From assembly GCA_936440205.1 (NCBI GenBank), contig OW387149.1, positions 8,018,114 through 8,082,113 of the forward strand: a DNA stretch of 64,000 nt, read 5' to 3'. Shown in pieces: positions 1 to 12,888 of this stretch (the first letter of the stretch is position 1; each line of letters begins with the position of its first letter). A program made the position numbers and the translations under genes. Under the pieces are notes generated by a model. It saw only the letters and a program-made list of their open reading frames with translations. It did not search any database and was not told where the DNA came from. The DNA comes from Lepidonotus clava (taxonomy: Eukaryota > Annelida > Polychaeta > Phyllodocida > Polynoidae).

Positions 1-123
1 TGGAAACAACACCTGGTGTCTTTTTTAAAGACACAACCCATTTACACATGTTTATCTGTGCTAATGTTTATACTTGATTACGTAGGCATCTTCTATAATT
101 GATATATCACAGGGTAAATGAGC

Positions 124-345
124 AGGGTCCATATCTTCATAACTAATTTGGCTGATCAAGGAAATCTTGATCAGTGTCTCACAATTAGAGATTTTGTCTT
201 TTATGAATAAATTTCACTTCTGTTCTTTTTGATACTATTTTGCAATAATGCCATCAATTTTGGTAAATGACAAAATTGCTGATCTTGAGGCCCTGATAAA
301 AATTTCCCTGATCAGCCAAATTAGTTACGAAGATATAGGCCCAGG
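124..345. repeat. Long imperfect hairpin (MITE-like)
   Basis: The left arm ATATCTTCATAACTAATTTG reappears inverted near 315-340 (CAAATTAGTTACGAAGATAT), with GGCTGATCA.GGAAAT next in both. Similarity continues inward through the GATTTTGTC/GACAAAATT pair, giving a 222-bp palindrome. A fragment of the same type is at about 38,045-38,110. Confidence 0.65.
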
Positions 346-569
346 CTATCAATACAGCAAAATTTTGGACATATTTGAATTTTGGGTCCATATTTTTTTC
401 CCTTTTCTTTCTTGTTCCTTTATTCCTTTATTTCTTCTATCATAAAGAGGGGGGAGGAGGCGATACAATTATTAGTCAAAGCAAATGGCCGTGCTGTTCC
501 AAATATAAAGGGAATAGGCTGATACAAGTCCACTAAAATGTAGGCCTCACCCCCCGCCCCAAAAGACTA

Positions 570-940
570 GACTAGATATATGAGTGTAGAAATGATAGAT
601 TGTATCGCTCTTGGTACAAAAACAAGAAAAACATAAGTATGCTTGAGAAAGAAATGAGGAAGAAAGAATGATAAAAACCCACAGAAAAATAATTGAAAAC
701 ACCATTCGATTGTTTTACACTTAAAGGGCACACCACTTACAAAATACATGTATAAAATGTCCAAAGACTATGAGTGCTTGAATGATAAATTGTATCCCTC
801 TTAGCACAAAATAACAAAAAAAGGGGGGAAAATGAAATAAAATAAAATAAAATAAAGTGAAATAAAACAAGCAAACACAGAAATTAAAAAAAAACCTTCT
901 ATTGTTTCGCACTTAGAGCCACAAGACTTACAACAATATG
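570..940 (+). repeat. Tandem duplication, two units of about 190 bp
   Basis: Unit 1 (about 570-757) and unit 2 (about 763-940) share GAGTG..GAATGATA(G/A)ATTGTAT, CTCTTGGTAC/CTCTTAGCAC and a final ATTGTTTTACACTTA/ATTGTTTCGCACTTA followed by CACTTACAA/GACTTACAA. An A-rich patch differs between them. Confidence 0.65.
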
Positions 941-3062
941 TCTACCGGAAACTGGTACGGCCCACCCCTTAGGGTTAATTCTAGACCACGTGACCAAAAT
1001 GCACTGAGTTGACCCCTTCTAGTGTAACAAGATGAGATCGTTACTGGGGCAATTACAACTTAGGTCTTGTCAAATTGAAGTAAATTATCCTTAAGGATGA
1101 ACTGTAATTATTGTTATATTTGCTTTACGTTTTTAATTGGATTTATTAAATTGTTCTTTTTTATGGATTAGATAGAGCTATATCGCTGTATCCTATTTCT
1201 CATCTATTTAGCCCCAAGCCTATAGCCCTTTGCCACGGTATTAGGTTACTATTATAGCCTGAATCATCCATTTAATCCCTTTTACATGTGACACAAGCGG
1301 AAGATCACCCATCGTAAGATCTTTAGATTTGCCAAATGAAAACTCACATAAAACACCATTTGATAGATAATGATTGATAATGAGTGAATACCTTTATCCC
1401 AAATCTCCCCTAACACCATGGACGAAGGCCTTAATCAAATGTACTTCTGTATACACAAGATTCTCATTTCTCAAGTTCACAATTAATCGTATTTTGAAAC
1501 AGAATCTGTAGATGATTTAATCCAGGTGCAGCCTTGTTATTCAAAAAACGTACACAAACTTGTATACATGGGGAAACAGGTCAATCCCTAGGGCAGGTTG
1601 GAACTAGTAGAGCCTGTCAGTTATACAGAAAAGACTGAGAAGAAAAAGATTGAGAAGATTATTCAGAAATAGTGCAAATAGGTATAGTCTGTAACGGTGA
1701 AATATTTACAGGGGGGTAATTTTGAATTGTATTATTTCATGCTGTGACAGGCTCTGTCTTAAAGTTTGAGTCAATCCCAAACTAACTAGAACGGTATGTA
1801 ACATCTGAAATAATTGAAAGGTTTTTTCAATGAAATTCTCTGGAATTAATGATATTCCTGATATGGCCACCTGCCTGCTAAGATATAGATATCTTTCACA
1901 TGAAGGATATGCGGGACGGTGGTGATGGAGTAATGCACTACACCTTTTGCAATCATCTGTTATTGTTCTTTCCAATAATTGTATGCCAAAAAAAGCATGC
2001 AATATTCAGATAAACCGGTTCTAAAAGATCTATCTGTAAGAGACATTTTCCATTCCACAGCAAATGTGCTAAGGGCGTATATACTGTATCTGATCATATA
2101 TACACATCCCTGGCACTAAAGCACCAACGGGGCCGAATTTTTGCGGCTGACCTCTGCAAAAAAATACTAAAAGAAATACAAAGGACCGACAAAACCACGA
2201 GGAATTTATGTGTGGTCATCCTTGGATTCATGCATTATTTATAGGATTAACATATTGTGTTTTGGATTACCTGCAGAGACCTGTTTGTCCAGGGCCATAC
2301 CCGATTTTATCTAAATATATGATGATGATTTACTCCTTATGTCCCTATTTACCCAGGGATGTAAGTAAGGTTAATGAAAAGATCTGAACACCAGAAAGAA
2401 AATTTGACATAATCTTAAAACGCTATGAAACTTAATGTAAAATATTGGTTTTGAAAATCGATATTTGAGATGATGATGTGAAAGACTCAGACAAAAACCT
2501 GAAAACTTACATCCCTGGTTACCCGAATTAAAAATTATGTTTATAAACGGTTAAACCCTATCCAGTCTCTTGGTTATTTGCAGTGATTTAGGTATAGCTA
2601 AGGAAATTATTATCATACATAGGGGGCCTAACTAATTAGTAAAGATTGAGGACATTGACCTGAAACTAGCTTGCCAATAAAGGAATATGAAACCTTATAA
2701 CACTATAAATCACACTAATTTAGTTTAGTAAGAGTTCATTCTCCTATCAATTGCACTTGTTAGTCTCGCTTTAATGCAGATAGGCCAACATAAAATTGTT
2801 GTTTTCGGAATTCCCGACCGACCCTATAAGGCCTATTGGGCAAAAGTTTAATACTTAACCCATATGCAGACCACCCCCTTTCCAAAATCCTTTATCTGCC
2901 CCTGGACGTTAAGAATCATTGAAGAAGTTTTATCAAGGAAGATCATAATTTTTAACACTCTCTGAGTCTAAGATCACTATCAAAAAAAAAACTCAACTAG
3001 CCTACTGCGACCGAATATCTTTATTCAAGAACTTTTTTATTGGCCTTAGAATGATGATGTCT
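941..3062. other. No recognisable feature
   Basis: AT-rich DNA. A 98-codon open frame on the minus strand (1,706-2,002) has no motif I recognise and no splice context. Confidence 0.5.
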
Positions 3063-3270
3063 AAAGGCCATGATCCACGTTGCGATTTTGAACCGATTTC
3101 GAAAATCGGTTTGTTAAATAATATCATTTTTCTTACACAACATCCAAAGAGTTTAGAATAATACATATCAGGAAAATTGTATTTTCATCAGGAAATTGAT
3201 TCCAAATATGTGAAAAATGCATGAGAAGAGAATCGGTCGGCCCCAAATCGCAACATGGATCATGGGCTTT
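3063..3270. mobile_element. MITE, GGCCATGATCCA ends, copy 1
   Basis: AAAGGCCATGATCCACGTTG at the left and the inverse CAACATGGATCATGGGCTTT at the right. GCGATTTTG and CAAATCGC lie just inside. About 208 bp. Confidence 0.7.
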
Positions 3271-4577
3271 AAGTATTATATGGTATAGAAAGTACCTACC
3301 CTGAGAGAACAAGATGCCATTATTTACATACATTTGCTGAATGCGGGTACAGAGGTCAAATGAAGACAGTTGTATCTAACACTCGGACATAATTACCATC
3401 TGAGGTATGCCTTGATGAAGATGGACAGGAAATGAGTTTACATTCAGAACATGTCTGGCCATGTTTATTCATGATGAGAGACACACTAGCGTTTGCCCAT
3501 TGAAGGGTGATGTGCTATATAACAATTTAAGTAACGTTGGAAGATTTGGAAGTGGCTTGGTGCAAAATAGAAATAACAGAAATGCCATGTGTTTTCTAAT
3601 CATAATCTATCTGTAGATCATAATTATCATTATTGATGATTTAAGAATGCCTTTAGAAAAAAGCTGTGGCTCTGTTAATTGCTACTCTATCTGACATCCG
3701 ACATTTTAAGCAACAACAACCTCTAACATTTCTTTCTCAAGCATACATAAAATTTTCTCAAGCATACATAATTTTTTTTTACCCATACACTGGACTCCCA
3801 CGGATGTTAGTTAGTGAATTTGTTGTTGGACTTACACATTGGAATTTAGCAGGATTTTCCAGACTTTAAAGACGTTACGTATTGATTTAAATATATTAAT
3901 TCGTGATATTTTTAAATGTTGAAACTTCAAAACCTGTGATTACCTTGAGAATTATAACTCTTAATATCTTTATAATGTTAACTCAGCAAAATGTGGACTT
4001 TTAAAATTCAACACTAATTACTTCCAACCTGTTTATTTTCAACCGGTTGAAATTTTCATCCCGTTAAAATTCACACTGTTAATTTTTGATATACCCTCCC
4101 AATTACACGGTTCTAATCAATTCTGATGAAGGATGTAACAATCTGAAACATGTAAATTCTACCACCTTTGAATGTCTACAATAAATTTCAAAGTCTACAA
4201 CAAGTTGTCGTTGAGTTAGATGTTCTACACTACATTTTATTATATGTTTTTCTTGTTCGTACCAAGTGGATACAATCTTAAAATCACCATGTGACATCGG
4301 TACCCCCGATCAAGGGCCCCATAACTAGAGTATTTCCATTAGTGAATACCTAAGTAGACCTAGTAATTAGAAACTCTTTGATCTACTCATCAGCACATCT
4401 CCATGCCTTCTGTGAACTGATAGTCACAATTCACATAACAGGCCGCCAATTGCATTATCTGTTTGTTCACTACATTAGGCAGCTGGGCCCCCGCCATTGT
4501 GGATGTTGTGTAACAGTCTAAATACGGCACGCCTCTTCCCGCCAACACTTCAATGTCGTCTGCTCCTTATAGCGTCT
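3271..4577. other. No recognisable feature
   Basis: AT-rich; nothing beyond short direct repeats such as TCTCAAGCATACATAA at about 3,737 and 3,756. Confidence 0.5.
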
Positions 4578-5008
4578 TATGCCGGGGATCCACGATACGA
4601 TTTTGGTCTGAATAGCATTGGCGGATCCAGGGGGTCTCCCTTTTTCGTAGCCTGCGCCACATCCCCTCCTACTCCCGATGTTCGCTACGGAATATCCAGA
4701 GGTGAATACTTTGTCCACCTTTTTCGGAACATTTTGTGTAAAATTCGGCAAAAAGGTAATTAGGGAAATTCCTTTTCCAATAGCGCCCCCCCCCCCCCCC
4801 CCCTTTCAAAATCCTGGATCCGCCAGAGAATAGGTCCGATTTTAGAAATCGGTTTGTCAAATGATAATTATTCTTGTACATTGTGTAATACATTATTAAC
4901 CATTCCTCAATTGCTATTGCACTAAAGGAATTTCCCCCTCAAATATATATTTTTTGCATGAGAAGGAAATCGGTTGGTGTTTTATCGCATTGTGGATCCC
5001 TGGCCTAA
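4578..5008. mobile_element. MITE, GATCCA ends, copy 2, split by an insertion
   Basis: Left end GGGGATCCACGATACGATTTT and right end ATCGCATTGTGGATCCCTGG correspond to the 3,063 element, including AGAAATCGGTTTGTCAAAT inside. It is interrupted at 4,620-4,827 by an element of another family. Confidence 0.65.
4620..4827. mobile_element. MITE, GGCGGATCCAGG ends, nested
   Basis: Inverted ends GGCGGATCCAGG and CCTGGATCCGCC, with a poly-C tract near the right end. Short flanking GAATA occurs on both sides. Inserted in the 4,578-5,008 MITE. Confidence 0.7.
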
Positions 5009-6280
5009 TACAATGCGGCGGACACTTGACACTTAGCTCTTTAAGTGATGGCCACTGATGAGGATGGTCATATCACAATGCCACTATACACCTTTTTTAC
5101 GAGTCTGCGCAGTAAACCGTCAGATAGACCCCAATACTTTCAGCCTGGGCCCATTTAAATCCATATCCCAATACGTTGGTTGGGGCCTTTTACGTTAGCA
5201 GGGCACCACACTATTGATAAGGGTATATGTTTGTGGTATTTTACTTCCATTTGGTATCATAAGACTCTGGTATTTGACACCAAACCGAGACAAGTCAGAC
5301 ATTACGAGGTGGAATGTAGGAACTTCCTTCCCTTGGGTCTTGAGGTGGGTCAACACATGACCCACAGCAAGCATAATTAAGCCTATGGGTTTTTCTAAGG
5401 GTTTTTCTATGGGTTGCTTGTGGTGGCAAATACCAACGTTTTGGTCTATCCGAAACGCACTCCAATGCATTAGCAACGAGAGAAAAAGCAAAATTAATGC
5501 CTCCCAATGCAAAGTGGAGTATGACCTTTTATGGTGTATATGTTTAACTTAAATTTGTACTCAAAGAACACATTAAATATTAAAATATGAAGCTTTTGTT
5601 CCTGGGTAGTTTTAGATTTTACTATAATCATGCTATCCGAAATTGTCCGATTCTGTATTATAAAATATAATTATGTAGTCAAACCCAATTTTCATTTTCT
5701 GAAATAGCTTACACTCCTAACCCTTTGTAATTCTTAAGATACAAAATAGTTAAATGATATTCGTCGGCAAAATAGCTGTGTTCAGATTGCATTCCTAAAA
5801 GGTAGAGTAGGTAAGGTAGGATTAAAAGTTTGTCCTTCTGAAACGATTCTTTGAATCGCTAAGACATATTTTGATGATGTATGGGCCATTTGGTGTTCAT
5901 TCGCTCATTGTAGTTTCATTTAAATAATATTCCCTAATATTTTCTGTGAAAAAAACACACTTTAGGGTCGGTTGGGATATCTGAACATAACTATTTTCTT
6001 TGGTCTTACGGTATAGTATTTCATAAGGACTCTAGGGATATTTGCGTAGTCCCATTAAAAGAAAATATGTCCTACTCCATTGCCACGTGGATAATTTTAC
6101 ATCCAACACCCCATGGCACCTATAGCATGCTCGGCGGGTGTGTTATCTAAGTGTCCCCAATGCTTTGGGTGTCACCAAAACACGCCAATAACATTAAACA
6201 CCCAAGGTGCACAACCAAAGGGCCCTGACAAACACTCAGTAGGTTAAAGTGGTGTCTCCTACCCTACAACTTCTGTGGGG
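5009..6280. other. No recognisable feature
   Basis: Ordinary AT-rich sequence. Short open frames on both strands have no motif or splice context. Confidence 0.5.
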
Positions 6281-6353
6281 GCCCTTGATGTGGGGTCCTC
6301 ATGTCGCATGTTGATTTTAAGAAACGCCAACGTCGCATATCTTTGTTGCTTAT

Positions 6354-6565
6354 AGCCCCATACCCACTAGGCGATTTTACCGGCGACTGGAGATGGGCAA
6401 CAGCAGAATCACTGTCAAAAACCTTACCAATTCAGATCAAACATTAGTATTTAATATTGAAATGTTACATACTAACATGTGATCTGAATTGGTGACGATT
6501 CTACCAGTGATTCTGCTGTTGCCCATAGCCAGTTGCCGGTAAAATCGCCTAGTGGGTATGGGGCT
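6354..6565. mobile_element. MITE A1, AGCCCCATACCCACTAGG ends, 3-bp target duplication
   Basis: Perfect inverted ends of about 30 bp (to TTTTACCGGC). TAT lies on both sides (6,351-6,353 and 6,566-6,568). The interior is palindromic too (GGGCAACAGCAGAATCACTG and its inverse). The TSD length and A/T content suggest a PIF/Harbinger-type element. Confidence 0.85.
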
Positions 6566-6652
6566 TATCTTTCTTAAAATACCATGTTAAATTTATGAAA
6601 AGGCCAATGTTGCATGTCGCTATATTTTTGAAGCCCATGTTTTTGTCACTAA

Positions 6653-6869
6653 AGCTCCATACCCACTAGGCCATTTTACCGGCAATGGGAGACTGGGCAA
6701 CTGGGAGAATCAGATGATTCTTAAGATTGCTAGTGAGTACTGTATACTGAAATGTGCATGTTTGATCTGAATCGGTGCTGAAATCGGCGGATTCTACCCC
6801 TAGAATCAGCCGATTTCAGCACCGATCCGTTGCCGAACTCTGTAAAAGTTACTTAGTGGGTATGGGACA
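6653..6869. mobile_element. MITE A2, tandem with A3
   Basis: Starts AGCTCCATACCCACTAGG after TAA. The inner right end is AGTGGGTATGGGACA. The centre GGCGGATTCTA..TAGAATCAGCCGA is palindromic. It shares its right end with the left side of A3. Confidence 0.75.
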
Positions 6870-7063
6870 TTTTTACTCAATCGGGCACTTTATCGGTGGT
6901 AAAGTCGGCGGATTCTGAAGGTCACCTGTTGGTACAATATATTGGAATGTGCATGTTTGATATGAGTCGGCACTAAAGTTGGCCGATTCTACCTCTAGAA
7001 TCAGCAACTTTACCACAGATCAGTCAACCGACTGAGTAAAAATGTTCTAGTGGGTATGGGGCT
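6869..7063. mobile_element. MITE A3, tandem with A2
   Basis: The right end TAGTGGGTATGGGGCT is followed by TTA. The interior TATATTGGAATGTGCATG aligns with A4. The left end is degenerate. Confidence 0.7.
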
Positions 7064-7642
7064 TTAATGCTCACGTTGCCCCATCGAAATTTTTAAAAAC
7101 ACCTCTGTTGCTGTGTTGCATTTAGGAGTCTAGGGCCACTCTGCTTGCCCACGGCCTGTACACACTTTCCATAGTAAATTCCTATTCACTGGCTTACTCC
7201 AATGAAAAAGGTTTAACTTTTGCATTACACCAATCTCCATTTGCACCATATCCATATACTTGGCAAATGAATTGTCACAAGGCATTGCTGGTATTGATTC
7301 CGGTTTTAAATGTAATTTGATCAGGTGATCTATGGAAACAGGTGGAGCTTATATATACATGTATAGGGAATCTAGTAAATAGTGTTCAGCTTATATTTCT
7401 CCACATTGATGTGTAGGCATGCCCTCTGTCAAAAAACAACAACCTAGGACCCGTTATAGAAGTACTTCTAAAGTTACTGAATTAGGCACTTAAGTGTCTT
7501 CAAAAGAATTCCTAATTTCATATAAATACTGAAGTCAATATTCATTTTACACAATTACATTCTTTTTAAACTCGTCACATTGTATAGCTATATTCTAACT
7601 CCTTGTCTCTTCATGCACTTCATCTGCATAGATGTAGAAATC

Positions 7643-7986
7643 AATTCTCCCAACCTGATTTCTTGACTATTACCTACAGGTTACCCAAGAACCAAGTGTA
7701 TGCTAGGAAATGTCGACAAACCACAAGGTTTTAGTATAGAAATCTCCATTTATCATGACATGTGGTTTTAGGTGCATAACCATTTTCCAGTTGCTATCTA
7801 TATATGTTAATCAACTTATGAATAATAATTAATTGATTTTAAAATTCATTGATTACACATTGATATATATCAAATATTCATATATATTCTATAGGTTTTC
7901 CTGTATTTTTGTTGGCAAAATTGGTCCAAATCAACCTGCAGGTCCCTGAAATCGTGAAAATCAGCTATCCGTGGTAGGGAGAATTG
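7643..7986. mobile_element. MITE E1, AATTCTCCCAACC ends
   Basis: Left AATTCTCCCAACC and right CTATCCGTGGTAGGGAGAAT. ACCTACAGGTTA and AACCTGCAGGT lie inside. Related to the copies at 12,295 and 60,721. About 344 bp. Confidence 0.7.
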
Positions 7987-8442
7987 TATCTTATGCGTAG
8001 GGTAGTAGGTATGGACTGTAGTTTCTAATCATATGAGAAATAATACCATATCATAATTTTCCATATTGTATATATCATCACCATAATTATTATATATCAA
8101 TAATGATGATATTGATATAGGTAGTATTAAAGTGTAATCCACAACTTTGTGACATCTGGAAGATCATACTTTGTTTGAAGACGACAAATAAAATACTATC
8201 CAACAAAATGGTAAAGGGATTGGCCTTGGATGCATGGGCTGTCCTTCCTTTTCTGAGATCAGAGCATTACCTTACCAATAGATATATTGGTGTACACAAG
8301 GCAAAACAAGCCATAATCCTTAAGGCTTCCTTTCAGGGACGACCTCCCTCGTTATCTTACTTCTTAGAAACCTATCTACGTCCCTGGTGAACTTCGAAAA
8401 AGTACAAATCAATCCAATTTGTAGAAAAAACTATTGACAACC

Positions 8443-8792
8443 TAAAGGGAGCCAAAACTAAAAAATTCAACAAAATTTCCCAAACTCAAATAATCATGGA
8501 AATCTATTCCTTGAGCCACGTTCTGGCCCTGTTAAAATCTAAACCAAGAAATATGGTAAAAAGTCATTGAACACATGTTTTCCTTGCTCAACTCGATTAA
8601 TGTGGATCCGCAAAATGGGGTTTGTTTACAAACAAATGGAAATATTACTATCTCTCGTGGAATTCTACTTCGGTTTGAGCTAGTTTTCACAGCTAATACT
8701 TTACCACTGACCTTAACTAGACTCATCTAACATATTTTTATACTTACCTATGTTTTGAAAATGTTGTCAATTACATTGGTTTTGGCTAACTT
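8443..8792 (-). mobile_element. MITE F1, AAAGGGAGCCAA ends
   Basis: About 350 bp. Aligns in reverse orientation with 32,679-33,034 over its full length, for example AATGTGGATCCGCAAAATGG against the inverse of ATTTTTGCAGATCCACATTA. Confidence 0.8.
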
Positions 8793-9719
8793 TAACAACT
8801 ATAAAAATGTCACGTGTGCAATACATACTGCAAGACCAGTATGTGTAATACATAGATAGACTTGACCAAATCCACAGGTCTGTATACCTTAGTACAAAGA
8901 CAGACCTACATACATCTGTATGGGGGGCTATTTCTGTACATAAACGGGCACAGCCTCACAAGGTTCAACATGATAAACTACCTTGGCCTGAAAATTGACT
9001 GAACGTTGACAATTTATCTCCATCTTATATCTGGCAAGCGCTGGGACCTAGAGTTACTTACAAGATAACTTATTGATTAAGAATAGAGAGCCGGGAGGGC
9101 TGAACGGTGTAGCTTTTGTAAGAGACTAGCAGATAAACCTTTTCAAATCTAGCAGTGTCTTCTCCTTCAGAAATAGGCCATTTTTGTGTGTAACCAAAAG
9201 GCTATTCATAGATGCATCTGTAAGGTTGTTTCTTTGTGTGTGTGTTGGTTTAGAGAATAAAATATGGATATTGTGTTTTTTTTTTTAAATTTCTTATCAT
9301 TCTTGTGTAGTTGCTTCCATTTTAATAAAGACCATGAGTATATTATCATAATTCGTATTTGGCTTGACAGAGTGGGCAGTCATCTGGATCCTATTATATA
9401 AGTGATTGCTGTTTGCTCCTTACAAATTATGAGTCCAGAATGTTCTTTTTGAGAAGTGTGCGAAAATATATGTTGTCAGGAGGTAATTTGTATAGCACAA
9501 TTTTTTTTTACAATCCTTATTGTCTAGTCTGTATTTCATGTTCTTGGCACGTTGATGACTCTTTGTTAAATAGACCTAAAATGTCTAAATTGTGGTGAAA
9601 ATAATTTAATTGGCTTTTATTCAACTTTGTTCTGCTTCGACCAACGTGCAATGGGCCCCTGGAATTTGTAGTGTCATTCCCAACTATGTTCGAAAGAATG
9701 GGTAACATCCCCTAAACTC
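8793..9719. other. No recognisable feature
   Basis: AT-rich DNA without splice-flanked open frames. Confidence 0.5.
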
Positions 9720-10030
9720 AACAGGGCGACATGGCTTTTCCTTAAATTCGACACGCGACATGAGGCGTGAAGAGAAAAATAAACGAGATGGTCAACAGTG
9801 GTCATCTCTCAATTTAGACATGTGACTTGGGGGACTCTTAAAAATCGACATGGAAAATGAAACTATAGTGACAGGCGACATGGAGATATCTTAAATTTGA
9901 CATGTGACGCAAATACCTTCCCCCCCCGCCCCCCATTTACCCCCCCCCCCCCCAAAAAAAAAAAAGAAAAGAAAAGAAAATTAAATAAATAAATAAAATA
10001 AAATAAAATAAATAAATAAATAATAAAAAA
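9720..10030. repeat. CGACATG dispersed repeat and A-rich low complexity
   Basis: TTAAATTCGACA and (C/G)GACATGG motifs recur every 20-60 bp. Poly-C and (AAATA)n low complexity follow. The same family is at 24,285-24,440, 26,430-26,665 and 44,485-44,680. Confidence 0.6.
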
Positions 10031-10582
10031 AAAAGGATAAAATTTACCTGCTCATACAAGAAACTAAAACTTGGGTCTCCTTCCTGACTCCTGATTCCCA
10101 CCCCACCTACAGCTCCCTAAATAGCACACTTTACACCTTTTTCTACATGACTCAAACACCCAGGTGTTAACAAAAAAAGGCGAGTAGGAAGTGCTATAAA
10201 GAGTATGAAATAATCACGCCCATCTCCGAAGTGGGCCACAACCTGGGACTAAGGTCATGAGTGTCCCTATACCTCCCCTCCAAGGACACTCTCAAAACGC
10301 TTGGTTTCTCATGGATATCGTTACAGTTAAGGCCATATTTCACCTTGCAATTGCGTTAGCTTGTGTCTCAGATACAAACATGTTTATACTGACCCAACGC
10401 AAGCACCCATGGTCTAGAAAAAGCATAGGCATGCTCCAATGCAAGTACCAATGCAATCACTTCCCCAGAATGTGTTCTTGGAAAATGCTTGTATTTCTGT
10501 CAATAAGTATACTCAACTAAAATGCCCACAAGTCATATTGCATAGCGTGGTTAAGTTCCTATATTTATGACCACAAAACTAA

Positions 10583-11153
10583 AGACTGGTTTCCACAGAA
10601 CGACGAAGTGCAGGAAATCAGTTTAGTCGACCAACCAGATGTGTTAACTCTGTCAAAACACGGCGATTAATGCCCCCGATAAACTTTAGTCGTCAAGGAT
10701 AGAAAGGGTTAAAGCCTGGTCCCCACAGGGCGATTAGATTGCTCAGAAACGGTGGCGACCAACGTTATAATCGGCGGTTTAGTCGTCCAGCAACTAACCA
10801 TATGAGGGCGCTGTGATGTCTGGCGATTAAACCACTAATCGCCATGGTTTCTGGGCGAAATATTTGACATGTTTAATATTTTCCTCTAGTCGCCGCCGAT
10901 TAGTGCAGTTAATAGTCGGGTAGGGCAACTAAGGTCCCTCCTAATCGTCGGGAGTTTGATGATAAGAGCATCCTAACGTGACGATTAATTCTGTGGTCCC
11001 CTGGCGCTTAGTTAGTCGCTCGGCGACTAATATTACTTCCTTGGTCGCTGGTGAAATGCACTAATCGCCGAGGTTTAGTCGCCACGTGGGGACCAGGCTT
11101 AACACTCGTCCGATTTAATTGGCGGCACTTAGTCGTTCTGTGGTAACTAGGCT
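10583..11153. mobile_element. Outer MITE of a nested pair
   Basis: The left end AGACTGGTTTCCACAGAACG and the inverse right end CGTTCTGTGGTAACTAGGCT match. TAA lies on the left and TTA on the right. Split at 10,713 by the inner element. Confidence 0.7.
10713..11099. mobile_element. Inner MITE, AGCCTGGTCCCCAC ends, TAA duplication
   Basis: Ends AGCCTGGTCCCCAC / GTGGGGACCAGGCT with TAA at 10,710-10,712 and 11,100-11,102. The interior is rich in GGCGATTA/TAGTCGCC. Harbinger-type by TSD. Confidence 0.85.
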
Positions 11154-11745
11154 TTACCCACATAGGCATTGCGAACGGAACCTAAGCACAGACTGAGAAT
11201 CTGATTGTTTCAAATCACTTGCACATCTTCTTTCCATGGTATAACTTCCAAATCGGCCCCAAATCTCCACATCTGCTCGAATAGATAACACAAATTCTAC
11301 CAGATCCAAAGCCTATGACATAAGGTGATAGACAGCTAGTTTTATGAAATGATAGGAGCACAGTGAAGCCTGTGTTCACTGTTGTTAGGATCATCATAGG
11401 AACCCGCACATGTTACGTACTATTTGAAAGAGAATTCAAAATCCTTTCATATGATATGCAACATATCTATAGTTTATCCTTACTCCCACTGGAGATTTCT
11501 CAAGTCGCTAGTTAAATCCTACAATGGAATACAGCCCTATCTCTACCACTAATAGGGCATGATTACAACTCCCCTGACTGACAGATTAGGTAACTCAATT
11601 AGCTGACTGACCCTAACCTTGGCTTGTGATTGACTAAGGTCGTCAAATGACCTTCCACAAATGAGCCTGTGTGGTTAGTTTACAATTATCTCATAAATCT
11701 GTGTAACACAATGGGAAGTGTCCTCTTGGCTTAATGACCAATATT

Positions 11746-11794
11746 GAATGAATGAATGAAAGAATGAATGAATGAATGAATGAATGAATGAATG
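11746..11794 (+). repeat. (GAAT)n microsatellite
   Basis: About 12 units with one interruption (GAAAGAAT). Confidence 0.9.
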
Positions 11795-12294
11795 TAAGAG
11801 TGTCCATTGGTGGCCTTGGGTCCTGTGTGTTTCTCAAATAACAGTAGTTGAGAATGCATATAGGGTGGACAGTCGCACAAAATAGCATATTAGTGCTATT
11901 GACCGGGATAGTAAATCAATGTGTGGGAATGTTTACAATATTATATAAAATAAAGCTTTCCCAGATTAGGAAACTGTGGTAAGATCATTATAATGATTAT
12001 ACATGTAAGCTATAGTTTGCATTGAAATATAAGTAAAGTTCATGCCTGTTCATCTCATTACATCATTTTGAATTCAACTGGAAGAACACGTACCTATGTA
12101 CGTGAAGTTGAGAAAAAAAAAGTAAATCCACTGGTTGATATTTCGTTATTTTAGGAAGTGGTGAAAAGACCAATAAATGTAGCACCAACAAAATTACAAA
12201 TCTTATACTACCAATGTGCACGTATTTGTAACATGTCGAAAAGCTACCTTAACAGGTCAATCTGACAAAAAAAATCTTGTCCAGAGTACGGGTC

Positions 12295-12650
12295 TAATTC
12301 TCCCAACCACGGATAGCCAGTTTCCTGAATCCTACCTGCAGGTTAGCATAGAACAGGATGCATCCTGGGAAATATGTCGACAAAACTCAAGGTTTTAGCA
12401 TAGAGATTTTTATGAAATGTACCATTATTTCAAGATAATCATTGAATAAGACTATCCATTATTATTTTTTGAATTAGTACCCACATACATTCATATTTCC
12501 TGAGTTGTTTGAAAATTCATTCATTACAGATGGATTGATAGGAATTATTTGTTTATTTTCTATAGTTTTCCTATAGGTTTTGTCGACAAAATCAGCCCAA
12601 ATTAGCCTGCAGGTCATTAAAATTCTGTAAATCAGCAATCTGTGGTAGCT
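12295..12650. mobile_element. MITE E2, AATTCTCCCAACCACGGATA ends
   Basis: Left AATTCTCCCAACCACGGATA. Right CAATCTGTGGTAG is diverged. CCTGCAGGTTAGC and TAGCCTGCAGGT lie inside, as in E3. Confidence 0.75.
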
Positions 12651-12729
12651 CCTATTGCATGTTTCTAAGGAGAAGTTTGGGTAAGTATTTTCCTGGGCAA
12701 TCTATATAGTGCCACGGCATATGACTACC

Positions 12730-12856
12730 AGGAGACCTCACTGCCCTGGGGGGGGGGCACTGATTCTTTGAAGGTTACTACCCACTACCAAACTACCGCC
12801 CCTGCTTTTCGTAACTGACCAAAACCGCTCCTGAGTTTTAGTTGACCGTCCCTTGT

Positions 12857-12888
<32 letters not shown>

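Larger units (their letters stand above)
6281..7160 (+). repeat. Dispersed repeat invaded by three MITEs
   Basis: Segments such as CCTCTGTTGCTGTGT followed by TTTAGG(A/G)GTCT, and AAT(G)TTGCATGTCGCTATAT, recur at 32,470-33,090. The same host repeat is present at both places, interrupted by different MITEs. Confidence 0.55.

Noticed and set aside
1706-2002. 98-codon minus-strand frame
   Set aside because: No motif, no splice sites or promoter context; plausible by chance at this length in 64 kb.
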